From assembly GCF_004912165.1 (NCBI RefSeq), contig NZ_STGV01000007.1, forward strand, positions 62,001-126,000: a stretch of DNA of 64,000 nucleotides. The letters are read 5' to 3'. A program made the position numbers and the translations under genes. Below, one piece after another: positions 9,457 to 18,879 of the stretch; position 1 is the first letter of the stretch, and the number at the start of each line of letters is the position of its first letter. The notes beneath the pieces are model-generated. The model did no database searches and had not been told where the DNA came from. It worked only from the letters and a program-made list of their open reading frames with translations. This DNA comes from Peteryoungia ipomoeae (GTDB lineage: Bacteria; Pseudomonadota; Alphaproteobacteria; Rhizobiales; Rhizobiaceae).

Positions 9457-10052
9457 GAGAGCTCTTGAAAGCGCTGCTGCGCCCTGTGCTATTCACCCTC
9501 GCGCTGACGCTTCTTGCCGGTTGCCAGGAAAAGGCTGCGCAGGATACGACGCCCAAGGACATGACAGCCGAAACGCTTGGCCACTACTGCCAGATGAACC
9601 TGCTTGAACATCCCGGTCCCAAGGGCCAGGTGTTTCTTGAGGGCATGCCAGCGCCCCTGTTCTTCAGCCAGGTGCGTGACGCCATCGCCTATATGCGCGG
9701 GCCCGAGCAGATGGCGCCGATCCTCGCCGTCTATGTCAATGACATGGGAGCTGCGGGCACGACTTGGGATCATCCCGGCGCCGGCAACTGGATCGCCGTC
9801 GACAAGGCCGTCTATGTCGTCGGTTCGGCCCGGCAGGGCGGCATGGGCGCGCCCGAGACCGTGCCGTTTTCGAACCGCGAAAAGGCTGATGCGTTTGCCC
9901 GCGCCGAAGGTGGCCACGTGCTGTCCTTTGCCGAGATCACCGACGACATGGTTTTGGCGCCGGTCGAGGTTGACGCCGATCCGAGCCCGGAGAGCGGCGA
10001 TGCCGATTTTCAGAACCGCCTGCGCGCGCTGCCCAACAAAGCTGGAGGCTGA
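9453..10052 (+). CDS. nosL: NosL, copper-binding outer-membrane lipoprotein
   Basis: A 199-residue lipoprotein with lipobox LLAGC (lipidated Cys about residue 23). The metal-binding region CQMNLLEHPGPKGQVF (about 45-60) is the NosL hallmark. NosL delivers Cu(I) to the NosZ/NosDFY system. The start is fixed by the ATGA overlap with nosY. Confidence 0.93.
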   Translation: MRELLKALLRPVLFTLALTLLAGCQEKAAQDTTPKDMTAETLGHYCQMNLLEHPGPKGQVFLEGMPAPLFFSQVRDAIAYMRGPEQMAPILAVYVNDMGAAGTTWDHPGAGNWIAVDKAVYVVGSARQGGMGAPETVPFSNREKADAFARAEGGHVLSFAEITDDMVLAPVEVDADPSPESGDADFQNRLRALPNKAGG

Positions 10053-10055
10053 GCC

Positions 10056-10967
10056 ATGCCGATCACCCGCCGCCGACTGATCACGATTTCCGCAGCGCTT
10101 GCCTTTCTGCCGGCGATGGCGCGCGCCGCACCGCAAACATCGAAGCGCTGGACCGGTCAGGCGCTTGGCGCGCGCGCTTCGATCCGGATCGACCATCCCG
10201 ATGGTGAAGCAATCGCCGCCCGCGTGATGGCCGAGATCGACCGGCTGGAAAATATTCTCAGCCTCTACCGCGCCGATAGCGCCCTGGCGAGGCTCAACCG
10301 GCAGGGCCATCTCGAAGAGCCGCCATTCGAACTGCTGGAATGCCTGTCACTGGCCAGCGCCGTGACCCATGCCAGCAACGGACGGTTCGATCCGACAGTG
10401 CAGCCGCTCTGGGTGCTGTGGGCGGAGGCTGCAGCCCGTGGCGGCCGCCCGGATCAGCAGGCGATCACTGCGGCGAAAACCTTGGTCGGCTGGCATAGAG
10501 TCGAGCTGGATGCGGCAAAAATCACCCTGCGGCCGGGCATGGCGCTGACGCTGAACGGCATCGGCCAGGGCTATGTCGCCGACCGGGTGGCTGCGTTTCT
10601 GGAGGCCGAGGGACTGACGGACATCCTCATCGATACAGGAGAATTTCGTGCTCTTGGCGGCAGTCCGGAGGGCGGCGAGTGGCCGGTTCGGCTGGAGAGC
10701 GGCGAGCGGATCGGCCTGCGCCAGCGGGCGCTTGCCACATCGTTGCCACTGGGCACGACCTTCGATGCCGGGGGGCGGCATGGGCACATTCTTGATCCGC
10801 GCAGCGGCCTGCCCACCAGAGCGAGCGGAGGACCTGTCTCAATCTCCGCACCGTCAGCGGCCATTGCGGATGCCCTTTCAACGACAGCATGCCTGCTCGA
10901 GAGCCATCGCCAGGTGGCCGCACTTGTGCAGAGTTTCCCAGGAGCCCGGCTGGAATCTCTTTCATGA
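10056..10967 (+). CDS. nosX: NosX, ApbE-type FAD:protein FMN transferase
   Basis: A 303-residue periplasmic protein with a Tat-like signal (MPITRRRLITISAALAF). It has ApbE features: RLENILSLYRADSALARLN, NGIGQGYVADRV, IDTGEFRALGG and DPRSGLPT. The family splits FAD and attaches FMN to Thr of an SGAT motif; the target here is NosR. The gene starts three bases after nosL and is the last nos gene. No clear terminator follows. Confidence 0.93.
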   Translation: MPITRRRLITISAALAFLPAMARAAPQTSKRWTGQALGARASIRIDHPDGEAIAARVMAEIDRLENILSLYRADSALARLNRQGHLEEPPFELLECLSLASAVTHASNGRFDPTVQPLWVLWAEAAARGGRPDQQAITAAKTLVGWHRVELDAAKITLRPGMALTLNGIGQGYVADRVAAFLEAEGLTDILIDTGEFRALGGSPEGGEWPVRLESGERIGLRQRALATSLPLGTTFDAGGRHGHILDPRSGLPTRASGGPVSISAPSAAIADALSTTACLLESHRQVAALVQSFPGARLESLS

Positions 10968-11158
10968 CATCACAAGCCTTGGGTTGATGCCGTTCACGAC
11001 AGAAACGAGGCCGAGAGGAAGGTTGACGGCAAGCTGGCATCAGAGGCACCGCCTCACGACCTCAAGCACCTCTCGCCTAGAGCGGCGTATAACCCGTTTT
11101 GCTCACATTCCCTCTAGACCTACTTAAAAACGTGACGTATACCTTAAACACGGATAGG

Positions 11159-11172
11159 TTGATTTGGTGCAA
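11159..11172 (+). promoter_or_regulatory. Weak Crp/Fnr-like box before the tail-collar gene
   Basis: TTGATTTGGTGCAA has a perfect left half-site and TTG-N8-CAA spacing, and ends 31 bases before the ATG at 11204. The right arm is poor (TGCAA against ATCAA). It may be chance. Confidence 0.2.
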
Positions 11173-11203
11173 CCCGTTCTGAACAGTCTGGAGGGGCTTG
11201 GGT

Positions 11204-12034
11204 ATGAGGGGTAAGCATAACGTCCGTTGCGTCATCAGTCACGGCCTGTCGGGGCTCGGCTTGGTTGGCAAATTGGGGCTAGGCGCATTTGCGTCTGTGG
11301 TGAGCATGACGGCACCCGCTCAAGCCTGTGGACCTGAATCCTATATCGGTACGGTCTGCGCCTTTGCATTCAATTTTTGCCCGCAAGGCTGGCTGCCGGC
11401 AGACGGAAGAATGGTTGCAATCAACAGCAACCAGGCACTTTTTAGCCTGATCTCGAACCAGTATGGTGGCTCTGTGCAAAGCGGCCAGTTTGCCCTTCCG
11501 GATCTGCGTGGTCGGGCCGTCGTCAGCAGTGGCACAGGCCCAGGCTTGCCACCCCAGCCCTTTGCTACCGCGTCTGGCGTACCAAACACAACCCTCAGCG
11601 TGGCCAATCTTCCGCCGCACAATCACGGGGCAACTTTCAACGGTACCGGTGGCGGGACCCAGACGGTCAATATCCCAGCCTCTGCGGGCACACTCGGCGT
11701 TGCGGGCAAGTTCAATGCAAAGGATCAGTCTGGCAGTGCCACCCTTGCCGCCGGTTCCTATCTCGGCAAGGGGGCAACATCAGGCGGCGGCGCAGCAAGC
11801 ATCTACGTTCCATCCGACAGCACCTCAGCCGATCTGGAATTGAGTGGCCTTGACATACAGTTGACAGGTTCAGCCGGGAACGGGGCGATCAGTTTTACCT
11901 ACCAGTCTGGCATCACCGGTGGGTCCGTGAGCATTGGCAACACCGGTGGTGCAAATGCCTTTTCCAACCAGTCGCCGTCTCTTGGCATGAGCTACTGTAT
12001 TCAAGTCGACGGCCTATACCCGAGCAGACCATAA
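11204..12034 (+). CDS. Secreted phage tail-collar-fold protein (Mdp-like)
   Basis: A 276-residue protein. After a long signal-like N terminus (hydrophobic stretch about residues 15-40 ending in APAQA) comes a tail-collar domain: GTVCAFAFNFCPQGWLPADG and FALPDLRGR (about 45-105), then LPPHNHG and a Gly/Ser/Thr-rich beta tail. Such 'microcystin-dependent protein'-type proteins share the trimeric collar of phage tail fibres. The role in bacteria is mostly unknown. There are no phage genes around, so this is not a prophage remnant. The ATG at 11204 has a GGAGGGG ribosome site; the preceding in-frame TTG is less likely. Confidence 0.75.
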   Translation: MRGKHNVRCVISHGLSGLGLVGKLGLGAFASVVSMTAPAQACGPESYIGTVCAFAFNFCPQGWLPADGRMVAINSNQALFSLISNQYGGSVQSGQFALPDLRGRAVVSSGTGPGLPPQPFATASGVPNTTLSVANLPPHNHGATFNGTGGGTQTVNIPASAGTLGVAGKFNAKDQSGSATLAAGSYLGKGATSGGGAASIYVPSDSTSADLELSGLDIQLTGSAGNGAISFTYQSGITGGSVSIGNTGGANAFSNQSPSLGMSYCIQVDGLYPSRP

Positions 12035-12286
12035 CAGCTTCTCGCATAAAGTGCACGAATTTGGTTGCAGAAGCTGTTGCTGATGCACGCAAACCATGGC
12101 AAGTAAAACCATTGGAAGCACTCTATGATTGCGTGAGCCGCTGGGGCGATTCGCGCAAACCGCGGAGTATCCGGGGCGATAGCAGCGCAGAGCTGAGTAC
12201 GCCCGGGTAACACTGCGGGTCATCGATGGCTTCCACAGGGGTTGAGCTTGCGGGATACGGGGCATCCCGGCCATGGGGGACGACGC

Positions 12287-15200
12287 ATGTGGGGTATTAG
12301 AAGCGGCCTGCCGGCAGCCGACGGATATGGATGGCTGGACGCCGTTGGGCTGGATGGGGCAACGCTCCCCGAAGCAACCCAGGCTAGTCGATCTTCCGCC
12401 GCAATCTGTACCAATTCGCGGTTCAACGCTCTGTGCCGTGTTTGTCTCTTCTTCTGCCTGGCTCTGGCAGCACTTGTCTTGACTGCGACTCGTTCCGAGG
12501 CAGCGCTTTCCGCGGCGTGTCAGGACGTAAATAATGAATGGAGAAACGGTAAGACTATAACTATCGCCGATATGCAGGGAAATGATTCCAGCACGACATA
12601 TTCCTCGGAATACGATAGCGGCTTCAATTTTAATGACGGTGAATCGCTATCTTGGTTCGCAAATGGAAATGCTGATCCGTCAGGAAATACAAATGCTAGG
12701 TATGAAGTCGGTGATTTCGCTGATCTAGACTGGGTGTCGGGTGCCATTACAAGTTCTGACGGTTCTTTTAGTGCAAGTGGCAGCCGAACACTTATTTCGC
12801 CAAGCGAGGTTTTCATTACGATTGAAGTCCAAAGAAACAACGAAAATCTGACCACTGGTGCGTCGGTAACCCTCCGGGTCTCCTGCACTGAGGGGCCGCC
12901 AGTGAGCCTCTCGCCGGCCGCAGGTGCCCTTCCTGCCGGCCAGGTCGGCTTGGACTATGATCAAACGATCACCGCATCTAATGGAACAGGTGATTACAGC
13001 TATACATTCAGCGGCACCCTGCCTGCGGGTCTCAACTTGGATCCCGCAACCGGCCAGTTGACTGGCGAGCCGACAATGGCAGGGACGTCGACATTCACTG
13101 TCACCGCAACCGATGAAAACGGCTCCTTCGGAAGCGCCACATATACAGTGCAGATCAATCCCTCCAGTACTGCAACCTTGTCGAATCTTGTTTTGTCGGA
13201 GGGCATGCTGTCGCCGATCTTTGCCAGCGGCACAACCAGCTATACCGCCTCTGTTGGCAATGCCGTGACGTCACTGACCGTCACCCCCACATTGACGAAT
13301 ACGTATGCCACAGTGACGGTAAACGGCGCTCCAACCACCTCCGGCGATGTCTCTGATGCCATTGATCTCGATGTTGGCAGCAATGTCATCACTGTTGTGG
13401 TCACGGCGCAGGACGGCGTCACCACCGCGACCTATACGGTGACTGTCACGCGTGCTGCCTCAACGATCGCCACCCTGTCGAACCTCACCCTGTCGGCGGG
13501 CACGCTGGTGCCCGGCTTTGCCAGCGGCACCACCAGTTACACCGCGTCCGTCGGCAATGCCGTGACGTCGCTGACCGTCACCCCGACGGTGACAGATGCC
13601 ACCGCCACCATCACGGTGAACTCGGTTTCCGTCACCTCCGGCAATGCCTCGGGCGCCATCGCGCTCAACGTCGGCAGCAATGTCATCACTGTTGTGGTCA
13701 CGGCACAGGATGGCGTCACGACCGCGACCTATACGGTGACTGTCACGCGTGCTACCTCGACGATTGCCACCCTGTCGAACCTCACCCTGTCGGCTGGTAC
13801 GCTGACACCTGCCTTTGCCAGCGGCACAACCAGTTATACCGCGTCCGTCGGCAATGCCGTGACGTCGCTGACCGTCACCCCGACGGTGACAGATGCCACC
13901 GCCACCATCACGGTAAACTCGGTTGCGGTGGCTTCCGGCAACGCCTCTGATGCCATCAATCTCGATGTCGGCAGCAATGTCATCACTGTCGTGGTGACGG
14001 CGCAGGATGGCGTCACGACCGGGACCTATACGGTGACTGTCACGCGTGCTGCCTCGACGATCGCCACCCTGTCGAACCTCACCCTGTCGGCGGGTACGCT
14101 GACACCTGCCTTTGCCAGCGGCACAACCAGTTACACCGCGTCCGTCGGCAATGCCGTGACGTCGCTGACCGTCACCCCGACGGTGACAGATGCCACCGCC
14201 ACCATCACGGTAAACTCGGTTTCCGTCACCTCCGGCAATGCCTCGGGCGCTATCGCGCTCAATGTCGGCAGCAATGTCATCACTGTTGTGGTCACGGCGC
14301 AGGATGGCGTCACGACCGGGACCTACACGGTAACGATCACCCGTGATGCGCCGGTCTCGACTAATGCCAGCCTATCGGCGCTGGTCTTATCTCAGGGCAC
14401 GCTGGTGCCCGGCTTTGCCAGCGGAACCACCAGTTACACAGCATCCGTCGGCAATGCCGTGACGTCACTGACCGTCACCCCGACCCTCACGGACGCCACA
14501 GCAACTATCACGGTAAACTCGGTTGCGGTCACCTCCGGCAATGCCTCAGGTGCAATCAATCTCGACGTTGGCAGCAATGTTGTCACTGTGGTGGTGACCG
14601 CGCAGGATGGCGTCACGACCGGAACCTACACGGTAACCGTCACCCGTGCTGCCCCGCTCTCGACGGATGCCAGCCTGTCAGCGCTTGTCTTATCTCAGGG
14701 CACGCTGACGCCCGGCTTTGCCAGCGGCACCAACAGTTACACTGCGTCCGTCGGCAATGCAGTGACCTCGCTGACTGTAACCCCGACGGCGACAAGCCTC
14801 AATGCGACGGTGACGGTGAACTCCGTTACGGTGGCTTCCGGCAATGCTTCCAATGCCATAAATCTGAGTGTCGGCAGCAATACAATCACCGTCGTGGTCA
14901 CGGCGCAGGACGGCGTTACGACCGGGACCTACACGGTAACCGCCACCCGTGCTGCCCCGCTCTCGACCGATGCCAGCCTATCGGCGCTTGTCTTATCTCA
15001 GGGCACGCTGGTGCCCGGCTTTGCCAGCGGCACCACCAGTTACACCGCGTCCGTCGGCAATGCCGTGACGTCACTGACCGTCACCCCGACCGTAACGGAT
15101 GCCACCGCCACCATCACGGTAAACTCGGTTGCAGTCGCCTCCGGCAACGCCTCGGGCGCCATCAATCTCAACGTGGGCGACAACTTCATCACAGTCGTGG

Positions 15201-17110
15201 TCACGGCGCAGGACGGCGTCACGACCGGGACTTATACAGTAATCGTCAACCGTGCTGCACCTGCGGTCAGCATCAGTCTGTCACCCGCATCCGGCGCGCT
15301 GGCAGCCGGCCAGGTGGGTGCTGCCTATAGTCAATCCATTGGTGCATCCGGCGGCACGAGTCCTTACAGCTATTCCGTCACGGGCGGCACTCTCCCTGCG
15401 GGCCTCGGGCTCAACACCGGCAATGGCCAGTTGACCGGCACGCCGACGACGGCGGGTACCGCGACCTTCACCATCACCGCAACTGATGCCAGCAATGCTA
15501 CGGGCAGCGCCGCCTATAGCCTGCAGATCAACCCGGCTCCTCCTACATCGGTCTCGCTTTCTCCCGCGTCCGGCACGCTTCCAGAGGCCATGGCCGGTGA
15601 AGACTACAGTGCTTCCATCACCGCCTCGGGCGGGACAGGCCCCTATCTGTACAGCCTCATTTCGGGAACGCTGCCGGATGGGATGGTCTTGAATGTGTCG
15701 ACCGGTGAGTTGCGCGGCCCGCTCGATGTCGGGACGGAGGGCGGTTACAGCTTCACGATCGAGGCGCGCGATACCAACAATGTCACGGCCACAGGTGCTT
15801 ACAGTCTTGTCGTCTCGGAGCGGGAGGTGACCGTCACCGACAAGCAGGTCCCCGTGCCGCCAGGGTCCGTTCCGGCAAACGTAAATCTTGCAACAGGCGC
15901 CACGGGCGGCCCGTTCCTTTCTGCGGCAGTCGCCTCCGTCGATCCGCCAAACGGCGGAACGGCCGAGATCGTCAACGGCGAATTTGCACAGGCAGGCCCA
16001 CCGGGGCCCCTGGGCCTCTATCTGAAGTTTACGCCCAACCCGTCCTATTCCGGTGAGGTCACTGTCAGGTTTACCCTCACCAGCGCTCTCGGCACGTCGA
16101 ACTTGGGCAGTGTGGTCTATATACTTTCATATGATCCTTTAGCCGTCGCCGAAGAGATCGACGGTCTCGTCCACGATTTCGTTCGAACGCGCCAGAACCT
16201 CATTTCGAATATGATCGAGGTTCCAGGGCTTCTGCAGCGGCGGCGCATGCAGGCGGGGGGAAGTCCTGTCGATGCGCGCATGTCGCCCTCTGCGGACGGC
16301 GTGACCTTCGGTTTTGCCACCAGCCTGGCGCAGATCAGGGCGGTCGAGGCCGGGGAGGGGGGCGATACATCTCCCTTCAACATCTGGATGGATGCCACGA
16401 TTGCCACGCATAATCGCGAGGACAATGACGATCGCTGGGGCAGTTTCGCCATGATCTCGGCTGGGGCGGACTACCTTTTGACGGAAAGGGCTCTCGTCGG
16501 CCTTTCCTTCCATTATGACCGCATGACCGATCCTGCGGCCGAGGATGCGGACCTGACAGGCAATGGCTGGTTGGCCGGGCCCTACGCCTCGCTTGAACTT
16601 GGCCGCGGCGTGTTCTGGGACAGCAGTCTGCTCTATGGCGGCTCGTCCAACGAGATCGAGACTGCCTTCTGGGATGGCGAGTTCGAAACGCGACGTTTCC
16701 TGTTCGATACGTCGATCAGTGGCCAGTGGTATCTCGATCCGGCAACCACGCTCACGCCAAAACTGCGTGCGGTCTATTTTTCAGAAACGGTGGATGACTA
16801 CGCCGTTGAAAACGAGAACGGCGATATCCTCTCCTTCGACGGCTTTTTGGAGGAGCAGTTACGGATCAGCCTCGGAGCGGAGCTTGCTCGTCAGTACGTG
16901 CTCGACAACGGGCTGCTCCTCACGCCGAGCCTTGCGCTCACCAGCGGGGTCTCCGGTCTCGACGGCTCCGGCCTCTTCGGTTCGGTCGGGACGGGGTTCG
17001 CCCTCACGGACGGCGGCAATTGGAGCCTTGATGCAGCCCTTCGCTTCAACATCGAGGGAGACGGAGAAACTTCAGGCGGGGCGAGGCTGGGACTGACCGT
17101 CCGCTTCTGA
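12287..17110 (+). CDS. Large autotransporter with cadherin-like/Ig repeats
   Basis: A 1607-residue predicted type V secreted surface protein. The N terminus has an unusually long export region with its hydrophobic core near residues 52-70 (LFFCLALAALVLTAT) and cleavage near SEA-AL. A unique domain follows (to about 200), then a putative Ig domain (GLDYDQTITASNGTG, LPAGLNLDPATGQLTG), seven roughly 99-residue cadherin-like beta-sandwich repeats (about 296-990), two more putative Ig domains, and a C-terminal 12-strand beta-barrel (about 1285-1607) ending in LGLTVRF. The ATG at 12287 has GGGGGA just upstream; the frame continues to a TTG at 12242. It is probably an adhesin. No processing partner is needed for this class. 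Confidence 0.85.
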   Translation: MWGIRSGLPAADGYGWLDAVGLDGATLPEATQASRSSAAICTNSRFNALCRVCLFFCLALAALVLTATRSEAALSAACQDVNNEWRNGKTITIADMQGNDSSTTYSSEYDSGFNFNDGESLSWFANGNADPSGNTNARYEVGDFADLDWVSGAITSSDGSFSASGSRTLISPSEVFITIEVQRNNENLTTGASVTLRVSCTEGPPVSLSPAAGALPAGQVGLDYDQTITASNGTGDYSYTFSGTLPAGLNLDPATGQLTGEPTMAGTSTFTVTATDENGSFGSATYTVQINPSSTATLSNLVLSEGMLSPIFASGTTSYTASVGNAVTSLTVTPTLTNTYATVTVNGAPTTSGDVSDAIDLDVGSNVITVVVTAQDGVTTATYTVTVTRAASTIATLSNLTLSAGTLVPGFASGTTSYTASVGNAVTSLTVTPTVTDATATITVNSVSVTSGNASGAIALNVGSNVITVVVTAQDGVTTATYTVTVTRATSTIATLSNLTLSAGTLTPAFASGTTSYTASVGNAVTSLTVTPTVTDATATITVNSVAVASGNASDAINLDVGSNVITVVVTAQDGVTTGTYTVTVTRAASTIATLSNLTLSAGTLTPAFASGTTSYTASVGNAVTSLTVTPTVTDATATITVNSVSVTSGNASGAIALNVGSNVITVVVTAQDGVTTGTYTVTITRDAPVSTNASLSALVLSQGTLVPGFASGTTSYTASVGNAVTSLTVTPTLTDATATITVNSVAVTSGNASGAINLDVGSNVVTVVVTAQDGVTTGTYTVTVTRAAPLSTDASLSALVLSQGTLTPGFASGTNSYTASVGNAVTSLTVTPTATSLNATVTVNSVTVASGNASNAINLSVGSNTITVVVTAQDGVTTGTYTVTATRAAPLSTDASLSALVLSQGTLVPGFASGTTSYTASVGNAVTSLTVTPTVTDATATITVNSVAVASGNASGAINLNVGDNFITVVVTAQDGVTTGTYTVIVNRAAPAVSISLSPASGALAAGQVGAAYSQSIGASGGTSPYSYSVTGGTLPAGLGLNTGNGQLTGTPTTAGTATFTITATDASNATGSAAYSLQINPAPPTSVSLSPASGTLPEAMAGEDYSASITASGGTGPYLYSLISGTLPDGMVLNVSTGELRGPLDVGTEGGYSFTIEARDTNNVTATGAYSLVVSEREVTVTDKQVPVPPGSVPANVNLATGATGGPFLSAAVASVDPPNGGTAEIVNGEFAQAGPPGPLGLYLKFTPNPSYSGEVTVRFTLTSALGTSNLGSVVYILSYDPLAVAEEIDGLVHDFVRTRQNLISNMIEVPGLLQRRRMQAGGSPVDARMSPSADGVTFGFATSLAQIRAVEAGEGGDTSPFNIWMDATIATHNREDNDDRWGSFAMISAGADYLLTERALVGLSFHYDRMTDPAAEDADLTGNGWLAGPYASLELGRGVFWDSSLLYGGSSNEIETAFWDGEFETRRFLFDTSISGQWYLDPATTLTPKLRAVYFSETVDDYAVENENGDILSFDGFLEEQLRISLGAELARQYVLDNGLLLTPSLALTSGVSGLDGSGLFGSVGTGFALTDGGNWSLDAALRFNIEGDGETSGGARLGLTVRF
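13171..15255 (+). repeat. Seven tandem ~297-303 bp repeats inside the autotransporter gene
   Basis: The units share blocks such as SYTASVGNAVTSLTVTP, with copies near 13240, 13537, 13834, 14131, 14434, 14737 and 15040. The spacing is 297 bp for the first four and about 303 bp for the rest. Several copies are nearly identical at DNA level, so unequal recombination could change their number without breaking the frame. Confidence 0.93.
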
Positions 17111-17511
17111 TCTCATTGGCTGCGTCAGATGATGGGGCTTTTCGTCGCCATGCAGGCGGCAAGGCTGAGATCCGGTTTTCACAAGAGACCCGGATGGCGC
17201 ATGGTCGTCTAGCGTCCGATGCGATGCGGTCGCGTGTGGCGGGCATGTGGAACACTGATCGCCACCCCAGGCACTGTGTCAGGCGGACCTGCCGCTTTGG
17301 CGTTGCATCAGGCGATGTGCCATGCACCCCTGGAGGATCTGCTTTGAAAGCAGCGGGCTATCGCCATCGCAGGCGATCGCCAAAGGCCCCGATGAACCGA
17401 TGCCGGGATTTTCCCCTCACGCAGCATGCGTGGATACGGTTCGAGCCGGCCTGCCGGGTTTCCAAACTGCCCGACAGAGCCGCCCGCAACATAGATCAGC
17501 CTCCAGATCTC
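17111..17511. other. Intergenic stretch between convergent genes, no gene seen
   Basis: About 400 bases lie between the end of the autotransporter gene (+) and the end of the HlyD gene (-). Short frames exist on both strands, but none has a credible ribosome site or family. I see no convincing hairpin followed by a T-run. Confidence 0.5.
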
Positions 17512-18816
17512 TCACTCTTCGCGGAATGCTCGGCTGATCTGGTCGGTGAACGGTTTTGCGAGGAAGGAGATAACGGTTCGCTCTTCGGTTTCGATGTAAA
17601 CTTCGACGGGCATTCCAGGTGTCAATTTTGTTGCGAGCTCGCCAAGGGCATCGGGCGCGAAAGTGACGCTTGTCTTGTAGAACGGCAGGTTCGTTGCCTT
17701 GTCGACAACCGTGGCGGCGGGGATGACGTCGACGGCGCCGACGATTTCGGGTGTGGTCTGGCGATTGAAGGCGGTAAAGCGCATGCGGGCAACCTGACCA
17801 ACGAAGATGCGGTCGATCTCGGTCGGCGCGACTTTGACATGGACGTTGAGTTCGCTGTCTTGGGGAACGATCGCCATGATCACCTGGCCGGGTGCAACGA
17901 CGCCACCGATCGTGTGGGCTTGCAGATCGTAGACAGTGCCACTCTCAGGCGCCTTGACGACCGTGCGTTCCAGCCGGTCCGTCAATTGCAGGGCACGCTG
18001 CTCGAGTTCGGTCAGGCGTGATTCCACGGCGACAATCTCTTTCTGCAGCTCGGTCTTGCTGGTCTGATCGACTGACATCAGACGGACATTGAGCTCGCTG
18101 ATCTGGCCTTGCGCTTCGGCGACACGCGCAACGAGATCGCCGATTGTGCCTTCGATGCGAACCATCTGCCGGCGCAGTCCGCGCAGCTCGGAGGCTTTGG
18201 CGAGCCCCTTTTCCACCAGACCTTCCTGTGCGGCGAGATCCTCGGCAAGCAGATCGTTTTCCGCAAGATTTGCCTTTTCCTGCTCACGCAAGCCGTCGAT
18301 CTGGTTGTGCAGCTGGGCGATCTGCATCTTGATCTGTTGTCTCTGGTTCTCCCGCATCTCGCGGTTCTCGTCAAACAGCTTGCGCTCTTCGCGGGTGATG
18401 TCGGATGCGAGCGTCAGCCCGTCAAAAGAGAGGAGATCAGCGCCATCGCGCTCGGCGACAAGGCGGGCCCTCATGGCTTGCAATTGGGCCAATTGCGACT
18501 GAACGATGCCAAGTTCCAGGCGAAGCTGTGTGTCGTCCAGACGCAGCACGACTTCTCCCTTCTTGACGGAGGAGCCGATCTTGACCGGAATTGCCACGAT
18601 CGTCCCACCATCGACATGCTGCACCTGTTTGGTTTCGCCCGTTACGACGAGTTCCCCTTGGGAAATCACGGCGCCGGCGAGCTTCGCCTGGGCGGCCCAG
18701 CCACCGATCCCGATGGTGAGAGCCAGGCCGAGTGCGGTTGCCGCGAGCATGCGTCCTTTCAAGCCCTTGCCGGCCAGCGAGACATTCGTGTCGGCAGTAT
18801 CAAGTCGCTGTGTCAT
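17512..18816 (-). CDS. HlyD/PrtE-family type I secretion periplasmic adaptor
   Basis: A 434-residue membrane fusion protein. It has one N-terminal helix (about residues 22-45), a biotinyl-lipoyl half motif (VQHVDGGTIVAIPVKIGSSV), a long coiled coil (about 100-290) and the second lipoyl half plus beta-barrel (VKAPESGTVYDLQAHTIGGV onward). It links the ABC exporter (21061-22782) to an outer-membrane channel. Last gene of the minus-strand secretion operon; no TolC gene is in this operon, although a NodT-like one lies at 61943. Confidence 0.92.
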   Translation of the reverse strand: MTQRLDTADTNVSLAGKGLKGRMLAATALGLALTIGIGGWAAQAKLAGAVISQGELVVTGETKQVQHVDGGTIVAIPVKIGSSVKKGEVVLRLDDTQLRLELGIVQSQLAQLQAMRARLVAERDGADLLSFDGLTLASDITREERKLFDENREMRENQRQQIKMQIAQLHNQIDGLREQEKANLAENDLLAEDLAAQEGLVEKGLAKASELRGLRRQMVRIEGTIGDLVARVAEAQGQISELNVRLMSVDQTSKTELQKEIVAVESRLTELEQRALQLTDRLERTVVKAPESGTVYDLQAHTIGGVVAPGQVIMAIVPQDSELNVHVKVAPTEIDRIFVGQVARMRFTAFNRQTTPEIVGAVDVIPAATVVDKATNLPFYKTSVTFAPDALGELATKLTPGMPVEVYIETEERTVISFLAKPFTDQISRAFREE

Positions 18817-18879
18817 CTTGGTTCTCTCATACGCAGGTTACAGTCTGGGGTTCGATTGCGCCGGAGGTCGGCTTTGGCA

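Noticed and set aside
11204..12034. Prophage remnant
   Set aside because: Only the collar-fold protein is phage-like; it has an export signal and no structural, lysis or integrase genes are nearby.
13171..15255. CRISPR-like array
   Set aside because: The repeats are about 300 bp, in frame and code for beta-sandwich domains of one protein.
17116..18021. 301-codon plus-strand frame overlapping the HlyD gene end
   Set aside because: Most of it is antisense to the HlyD gene and it has no family features or ribosome site; the part in the intergenic gap is also featureless.
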